Shown here piece after piece: positions 39,668 through 44,982 of a stretch of 44,982 bases of DNA. Made by a program: the position numbers and the translations under genes. The first letter of the stretch is position 1. Each line of letters opens with the position of its first letter. Under the pieces are notes generated by a model. The model had not been told where the DNA came from. It searched no databases and saw only the letters and a program-made list of their open reading frames with translations. Origin of the DNA: Chitinophagales bacterium (lineage in GTDB: Bacteria > Bacteroidota > Bacteroidia > Chitinophagales > Chitinophagaceae); NCBI GenBank assembly GCA_026931905.1, contig JAIXLB010000027.1, positions 4,955 to 49,936 of the forward strand, read 5' to 3'.

Positions 39668-41341
39668 ATGAAAACAACTGCTTATATCTTTTGCATATTC
39701 TTATGCATTTTTCAAGCTAAATCTCAAAATATTGAGGAAATAAAAAATCAAAAGCCCTTAACAATTTCAGGCAGTATTGATGCAAGATTTATTGCTTATT
39801 CAGCCAATGGAATTGCTGCAAGAAGACAGCCATTTGCTTGGATTATTTCAGGCAATCCTACTCTTAGTTTATATGGTATAAGTATTCCTTTGAATTTTAG
39901 TTTAAGCGACCAAGACAGAAGTTTTAGTCAACCATTTAGCCAATTTGGTTTAAGCCCCACTTACAAATGGATTACAGTTCATGCAGGTTATAGAAATTTA
40001 TCTTTTTCGCCTTATACCTTAGATGGTTATACTATGCTTGGTGTAGGTGTAGAATTAAAGCCTAAAAAATTTATATTTAGCATTATGCATGGTAGATTAA
40101 ACAGAGCAACAACAGTAGATACAACCTTAGGAACAATACAACCTTTTAGTTTTTCTCGAAAAGGAACTGCCATTAAATTAGGTATTGGTAATGAAAAAAA
40201 CTTTTTTATTTTAAGTGGATTAAAAGCAAAAGATGATAGCTCAAGTGTTGATGTATCTGGTAGTATTAAAGAAAAAGTACGACCTGCAGAAAATTTAGTT
40301 GGCTCGGCAGCTTTTAGAAAACAAATTGCAAAAATATTTTTTATAGAAGGCGATGCAGCAGGAAGTATTTATACCAATGATATGGGTAGTCCATTAGCTT
40401 TTACAGATAGTGTTGGAATTATAGATGCTGTTTCAAAAATTATAAAAATAAATGGAACAACAGAATTTAGTACAGCTTATTCAGCAGGTGCTGGCGTACA
40501 ATTAAAAAACTTTTCTGTAAAGTTTGAATATAAAAATGTAAGCCCTAATTTCAAAAGTATGGGTGTATATTATTTTAATACAGATGCCGAAAGTTTTATG
40601 ATAAGCCCATCTTTTAATATAGGTTCAAAATTTAGTTTTTCGGGTAGTGTAGGCAAACAAAGAGATAACACAAAAAATCAAAAAGAAGCTACTACAACAA
40701 GATGGATAACAACTGGTGCATTTAACTGGAATATTACAAACAAATTTGGAATTGATGCCAATTTCAGCAATTTTTCTACCAACTCAAAACCTGTAGTAGT
40801 GTTGGTTCAAAACAAATATTTATTAGCTCAAAACAATAATAACTTATCTATTACACCAAGATTTATTACCAGCAATACAAAGGGTAGTCATGTAGTTATT
40901 TTATCTTATAATCAAGCAGTTTTATCTGATAGAAATAATATAACACAAACACAAAATGATATTAATACCAACATCATTTTATTGAGCTATACCTATACAT
41001 TTTTTAAACAAGCATTAAGTATTACAACAGCAATAAATAAAACCACCAACAAAATGAGTGTAGGCACTTTTAATAACACAGGGTTTTCTTTAGCTGCTAA
41101 TAAATCGTTTTTGAAAAATAAAATTACTACATCAGTAAGTACATCATTTACTAATAGCAAAGGCATTACTAACAGCGATGCAAATATTTTTAATGCTGCT
41201 TTAAACGGTAGTTATCAACCCGCAAAACATCATAGATTAAACCTTAGAATTGCTTTATTAAATAACACCCCAACCTCTGGTAGTACACAAATTAAATATG
41301 GTGAAACAACTGGTGAGTTTGGTTATACATACAGCTTTTAA
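39668..41341 (+). CDS. Predicted outer-membrane beta-barrel protein
   Basis: A 557-residue protein from ATG 39668. A signal peptide (about 1-20, KTTAYIFCIFLCIFQAKS) is followed by a run of alternating hydrophobic strands and ends GEFGYTYSF, a C-terminal aromatic residue typical of outer-membrane barrels. A conserved-looking early block is SFSQPFSQFGLSPTYKWITV, then HAGYRNLSFSPYTLDGYTML. No known enzyme or transporter motif is seen. The upstream in-frame start at 39557 would add 37 residues before the signal peptide and is rejected. The next gene, a TANFOR protein, starts 11 bases after the stop, so they form one unit; by analogy with PorP/adhesin pairs the barrel may anchor or export the partner (inference). 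Confidence 0.78.
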   Translation: MKTTAYIFCIFLCIFQAKSQNIEEIKNQKPLTISGSIDARFIAYSANGIAARRQPFAWIISGNPTLSLYGISIPLNFSLSDQDRSFSQPFSQFGLSPTYKWITVHAGYRNLSFSPYTLDGYTMLGVGVELKPKKFIFSIMHGRLNRATTVDTTLGTIQPFSFSRKGTAIKLGIGNEKNFFILSGLKAKDDSSSVDVSGSIKEKVRPAENLVGSAAFRKQIAKIFFIEGDAAGSIYTNDMGSPLAFTDSVGIIDAVSKIIKINGTTEFSTAYSAGAGVQLKNFSVKFEYKNVSPNFKSMGVYYFNTDAESFMISPSFNIGSKFSFSGSVGKQRDNTKNQKEATTTRWITTGAFNWNITNKFGIDANFSNFSTNSKPVVVLVQNKYLLAQNNNNLSITPRFITSNTKGSHVVILSYNQAVLSDRNNITQTQNDINTNIILLSYTYTFFKQALSITTAINKTTNKMSVGTFNNTGFSLAANKSFLKNKITTSVSTSFTNSKGITNSDANIFNAALNGSYQPAKHHRLNLRIALLNNTPTSGSTQIKYGETTGEFGYTYSF

Positions 41342-41352
41342 ATTTTCGAGTT

Positions 41353-44300
41353 ATGAAAAAAATAATTTTACTTATTGCATTATTTTTTGCCTTACAAGCA
41401 AATTCATTTGCACAAGGCAATCAAAATGTAAATATTAATTTAGTAATTGCTCCACCCTACTCTACAAGTATTAATACTTATGCCAATAACCCAGGTAAAG
41501 TAATTGTTACTTTAACCTATACACCACCACCACTGATTGGAGGGAGTACAAGAGTATTTTTAAAAGCAAGTATTATGGGAGATAATGGTATTACATTATC
41601 TACTAAACCTAATTACGTTCCATCTCAACCTATTATTTTAGATGCCAATGTTCCTTATGTTTTAGATGTACAAAAAGTAACAGAGCTATTTGATATAAAT
41701 TCACTCAATGTGCAAGGCATTACAACAAGAGAAGTTATTGCTAAAGGTGGCTTCCCAGAAGGCAATTATCAATTTTGTGTAAGAGCCTACATGTACGATA
41801 ATCCCAATGTACCTGCATCTGCTGCAAGCCCTTCTGGTTGTACCAATGTAAGATTAACACAATTAGAACCTCCTATATTAGTAAACCCTTTTAATAATGA
41901 AAATATAGAAAAATATAGTTTCCAAAATATAATTTTTAATTGGAACATTCCTGCTGGAGCTGAGCCAGGTACACAATATGTTTTACGCATTATAGAAATG
42001 CTTGACCCCAATAAAAATCCTAATGATGCAATGAACAGCAAAACAGTTCCTGCATTTTTTGAAACAACTACTTCATCAAATATTTTTTTGTATGGCTCTG
42101 CACAGCCTGCATTAGTTGATGGAAGAAAATATGCTTGGTCTGTAACAGCTTTACCTGGACCTACAGGAAGTGCATATAAAAATAATGGAAGAAGCGAAAT
42201 AAGAAGTTTCACATATACGTTTAAAAAAAGCAATATTAAATTACCTTCTGCTACTACTGATACACTTGCCATTACTACATCTTTACCTAAAAACAATGAA
42301 AAAGTTGAACCCGATTTTGTGAATTTTAAATGGGATTATGCTGATGGTAAAACTATCGTGAATGAAGAATTAGTATTGGTAGAAATAAATGATTTACAAA
42401 AAGCTGGTGCAGCTATTGCAAGTAATAATAGAATAAGTTCCATCGCCTATTCAAATAAAGCAGCAAACGTAAATTTAAGAACGTATGAAGGTAAAAAAAT
42501 GGCATGGATGGTAAAAGTTACTGATAATAAAGGCAAAATATATACAAGTGATGTGCAAGTGTTTGACATTAAAGTAAAACCCAAACCATCCATTACACAT
42601 CTCTATCCAAAAAATGGTGAGAGTGTGCCAAGTGCCAAAACTACCTTCCATTGGACTTATAACAATGCTTTTGATAAAATTAAAGACAAACATGGAAATA
42701 TAAAAGATAATTATCCTGATCAACAGCCAATTATTGTTGAAATTAAGGCAGGGCAAACTCCTGCAGAAGCTATAAAGAAAAACACCAATATAAACACTGC
42801 TGGCACGCAAAATATTAATACAAAAAGCATAGACCTAAGTGCTTATGCAGGAAAAAAATTAGCTTGGAAAGTAAATTTAGAATATTTAGGTAAAACATAT
42901 AGTAGTAATATAGACACATTCACAGTTATTCAATTCAATCAAAACTTAAAAAACAACATTACTGAATTTGCAATGAATGGCTTTCCTGTTAAAGTAAGCA
43001 CTTTAACCAATATAGAAGGTTTTAATTATGCTGGAACAGGAACAACAACTTTGTATAAAGATGGTCCTATGGTTAAAGTATCTTTTGATAATTTAACTAT
43101 TTTGCCTTTTGGTGTTAAGTTTAAAGGTAATACCAAAGAGGTAGAGGCTTATACCAACTGGGAAGCTACCTTAGCTACACAAACTGTAAAAACAAGCCCT
43201 TATTATTCTTTACTTCCTTTAAGTATTCCTTTAAAACCATCTGAAAAAAATATTGGAGGCAATTCATCTTTCGAGGTAAGCACCATAAATTTCAATCCTT
43301 TGATTGTTTCAAACTTTGATGCTAACAAGCAATGTTTTGTAAAATTGAATTATGCACAAAACTCTAATAATTTTGATTTTGCCCCAACAATTACAGGTAA
43401 GTTTAAATGGAAATCTCCTATCTCTGGAAAAATTAATGGAGTAACTAAAATGGCTGAATTTTATTCAAATGCGGAAGAAACTTTTGTCTATTCTTATCAA
43501 GATAAATTTCAACTACAAAGTAAATCTTACCCACTTTACTTAAATGGCGTTACTACTTCTAATTCATTTATAAACTTAAAGCCCAATGAAGAATTAACTA
43601 TTGGTACTAATATTAAAATGACAGGAGGCTTAAATGTTGAATACAGTATCAGTGGTTCTTATAAAGTTAATTCGCCTAAAAATAACAAAAAAGGAATTGA
43701 AGTTTCATTCCTTAATATGAATACGCTTGAATTTGATAAAACTTTGGATGGCGAAGGCTGGAAAGAATACTTGGATGATAATAAAGGTTTTGTAAAAGCA
43801 ACAATTAAAAAAGTTTCTGTTTGTTTAAATTCAAATGCTAATAAACCTTTAGGAATTACCATACCCGAATTAAAAGTTAGTTTACATCAATTTGCTTTTA
43901 CTGATGAAAGTATTGCTGATTATACTTTAAAAGGTATTGAATTTTCGGGGATTAATGGATTGAAATTTAATGTAGAACAGAACTATACCAAACCTATCAA
44001 ATTTAATTACAGTGGTTTTGATGTATCAAGCAATAAGATTAAAATTATTGTAGATAAAACTGTTTTAGGAGAATTTACATTGGCTTCTACTTTAAAAATT
44101 CCATTTATTAATAGAGATGCAAGCTTTAATTTAAGTGCCAACAATGCTGGTTTTACATCCTCTTCGTTGCAATTTTCTACAGCTTATACAACACCGTTTT
44201 TTAATGATATAAATAGCGGCGACAAAGCAAGTTATAATCCTACAAAAGCAAAATTAGAACAGAATTATATTTATATCAGTGGAGATTTGAGTTGGGTAAA

Positions 44301-44982
44301 TACCAAAGACCCGGAAAAAAATATAAATATTTCAAAAATCACAATACCCGATATAAAAGTGAATAGCGATGGTGTAGCAAGTTTGCCCAGTGTAGATATG
44401 GAAGGTTACGCACAAACAATTACACAACCAATTGGGGTGTTCAATGGTTTTAAACTGACACCTATGAAAATTAAATTAGATAGAGATGCAGGTGATAACT
44501 ATAATTTGGGTATAAAAGGAATGTTAGTATTAGCTGATAACCTGACTTCTAATAATAATACAGAAAATTTCACTACTTCTGTTTATTTTAAAATGTCCAA
44601 AGTAGAAAAGACAGGAAATAGTTTAACATCTAAAAATTTTAAAACTTTTGCCGAATATCATCAATACAAAAAAGAGTTAAACGACCAAGCAATTACATAT
44701 ACTTCTAAAGCTTTTGCTGGTTCTGATAACGAAGTTTCTTCTTTTACCAATGCAGGTTTAGTTTATTTTTCTAACGATAAAGATTATGGTTCTGGTTTTA
44801 AAGCCTCACTAAATTACAATTTAAAAAATCCTGCCGATCCTGGAGGTAATATTGGCTCTAATCAAAGTGTATCTGCTATTTTGTGGATTGGACACATGAA
44901 AGAAAAAGGAGGGTATAATTATTGGTTTATGGAAGCTGGTCAAAAGAATTTTGTAGTGATGCCAACAGGTATTTTAGATATT
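41353..44982 (+). CDS. Giant TANFOR/Fn3-type surface protein (3' end outside window)
   Basis: An open frame of 1210 codons with no stop to the window edge. Signal peptide: residues 1-21 (KKIILLIALFFALQANSFAQ). Residues 22 to about 170 match the TANFOR domain (LVIAPPYSTSINTYANNPGK, ASIMGDNGITL, GGFPEGNYQFCVRAYMY, EPPILVNPFNN). Three Fn3-like repeats follow at about 172-300, 308-410 and 412-525, each opening with a Pro/Asn motif (PILVNPFNNE, SLPKNNEKV, LYPKNGESV) and ending in a YAWSV, MAWMV or LAWKV strand. Residues about 530-1210 are beta-rich and unrecognised. A type IX C-terminal sorting domain would be expected beyond the window. Gene unit with the barrel protein upstream. Probable surface-exposed structural or adhesive protein; function inferred only. 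Confidence 0.85.
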   Translation, partial: MKKIILLIALFFALQANSFAQGNQNVNINLVIAPPYSTSINTYANNPGKVIVTLTYTPPPLIGGSTRVFLKASIMGDNGITLSTKPNYVPSQPIILDANVPYVLDVQKVTELFDINSLNVQGITTREVIAKGGFPEGNYQFCVRAYMYDNPNVPASAASPSGCTNVRLTQLEPPILVNPFNNENIEKYSFQNIIFNWNIPAGAEPGTQYVLRIIEMLDPNKNPNDAMNSKTVPAFFETTTSSNIFLYGSAQPALVDGRKYAWSVTALPGPTGSAYKNNGRSEIRSFTYTFKKSNIKLPSATTDTLAITTSLPKNNEKVEPDFVNFKWDYADGKTIVNEELVLVEINDLQKAGAAIASNNRISSIAYSNKAANVNLRTYEGKKMAWMVKVTDNKGKIYTSDVQVFDIKVKPKPSITHLYPKNGESVPSAKTTFHWTYNNAFDKIKDKHGNIKDNYPDQQPIIVEIKAGQTPAEAIKKNTNINTAGTQNINTKSIDLSAYAGKKLAWKVNLEYLGKTYSSNIDTFTVIQFNQNLKNNITEFAMNGFPVKVSTLTNIEGFNYAGTGTTTLYKDGPMVKVSFDNLTILPFGVKFKGNTKEVEAYTNWEATLATQTVKTSPYYSLLPLSIPLKPSEKNIGGNSSFEVSTINFNPLIVSNFDANKQCFVKLNYAQNSNNFDFAPTITGKFKWKSPISGKINGVTKMAEFYSNAEETFVYSYQDKFQLQSKSYPLYLNGVTTSNSFINLKPNEELTIGTNIKMTGGLNVEYSISGSYKVNSPKNNKKGIEVSFLNMNTLEFDKTLDGEGWKEYLDDNKGFVKATIKKVSVCLNSNANKPLGITIPELKVSLHQFAFTDESIADYTLKGIEFSGINGLKFNVEQNYTKPIKFNYSGFDVSSNKIKIIVDKTVLGEFTLASTLKIPFINRDASFNLSANNAGFTSSSLQFSTAYTTPFFNDINSGDKASYNPTKAKLEQNYIYISGDLSWVNTKDPEKNINISKITIPDIKVNSDGVASLPSVDMEGYAQTITQPIGVFNGFKLTPMKIKLDRDAGDNYNLGIKGMLVLADNLTSNNNTENFTTSVYFKMSKVEKTGNSLTSKNFKTFAEYHQYKKELNDQAITYTSKAFAGSDNEVSSFTNAGLVYFSNDKDYGSGFKASLNYNLKNPADPGGNIGSNQSVSAILWIGHMKEKGGYNYWFMEAGQKNFVVMPTGILDI

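Noticed and set aside
41787..42296. Long minus-strand open frame (169 codons)
   Set aside because: It is antisense to the TANFOR protein, whose frame is continuous with a clear signal peptide and domain motifs.

Overview
The window is AT-rich (roughly one third G+C by eye) and reads as one contiguous piece of a Bacteroidota chromosome, most likely from the Chitinophagaceae or close relatives. The signs are a PorP/SprF-family protein of the type IX secretion system, a TANFOR-type giant surface protein, an Omp85 lipoprotein of the TamL kind, a mitochondrial-type citrate synthase, the absence of Shine-Dalgarno sequences, and a recurring TAnnTTTG -7 promoter motif about 20-30 bases before many starts. 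I see no insertion sequences, phage genes, CRISPR arrays, integrases or rRNA. Coding density is high. No stretch longer than 300 bases lacks a gene; the longest gaps are 39416-39667 and 25501-25737.

Layout. 1-7.6 kb: tail of a Lys/Ala/Pro-repeat protein, an LptF/LptG permease, citrate synthase, an oligopeptidase B-like lipoprotein, a DUF2520 Rossmann protein, an alpha/beta hydrolase and a SpoU/TrmH rRNA methyltransferase. 7.6-13.4 kb: TamL-like Omp85 lipoprotein, saccharopine dehydrogenase, YidC. 13.4-19.1 kb: two secreted proteins, an EVE-domain protein, a LutA-like cysteine-rich protein broken into two reading frames between its CCG domains, an orphan histidine kinase and a GT-C-like membrane protein. 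19.1-26.3 kb: RNase H-like YkuK protein, tandem UspA, histidine ammonia-lyase, PolX whose polymerase site looks dead, a MOCOS-like desulfurase, and tRNA-Arg(TCT), tRNA-Gly(GCC) and tRNA-Leu(TAA). 26.3-34 kb: CcmB, thymidine kinase, a hypothetical protein, Kdo transferase WaaA, then a four-gene nucleotide-sugar operon (DegT aminotransferase, UDP-glucose dehydrogenase, UDP-glucuronate decarboxylase, RmlD-type reductase). 34-39.4 kb: a small membrane protein, ferredoxin-NADP reductase, PorP/SprF, CcmA, RuvB, malate/lactate dehydrogenase. 39.6 kb to the end: a two-gene unit of an outer-membrane beta-barrel and a giant TANFOR/Fn3 surface protein that runs off the window.

How the genes fit together. 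Much of the window serves the cell envelope: LptF/G (LPS export), WaaA (lipid A-Kdo), the UDP-xylose/deoxysugar operon, YidC and TamL (membrane protein insertion), PorP/SprF and the barrel/TANFOR pair (surface display). The rest is housekeeping metabolism and DNA or RNA maintenance. The features most worth checking are the barrel/TANFOR unit, the broken LutA gene, the degenerate PolX, a perfect 24-bp palindrome in the fnr-porP divergent region, and promoters so close to start codons that the messages may be leaderless.
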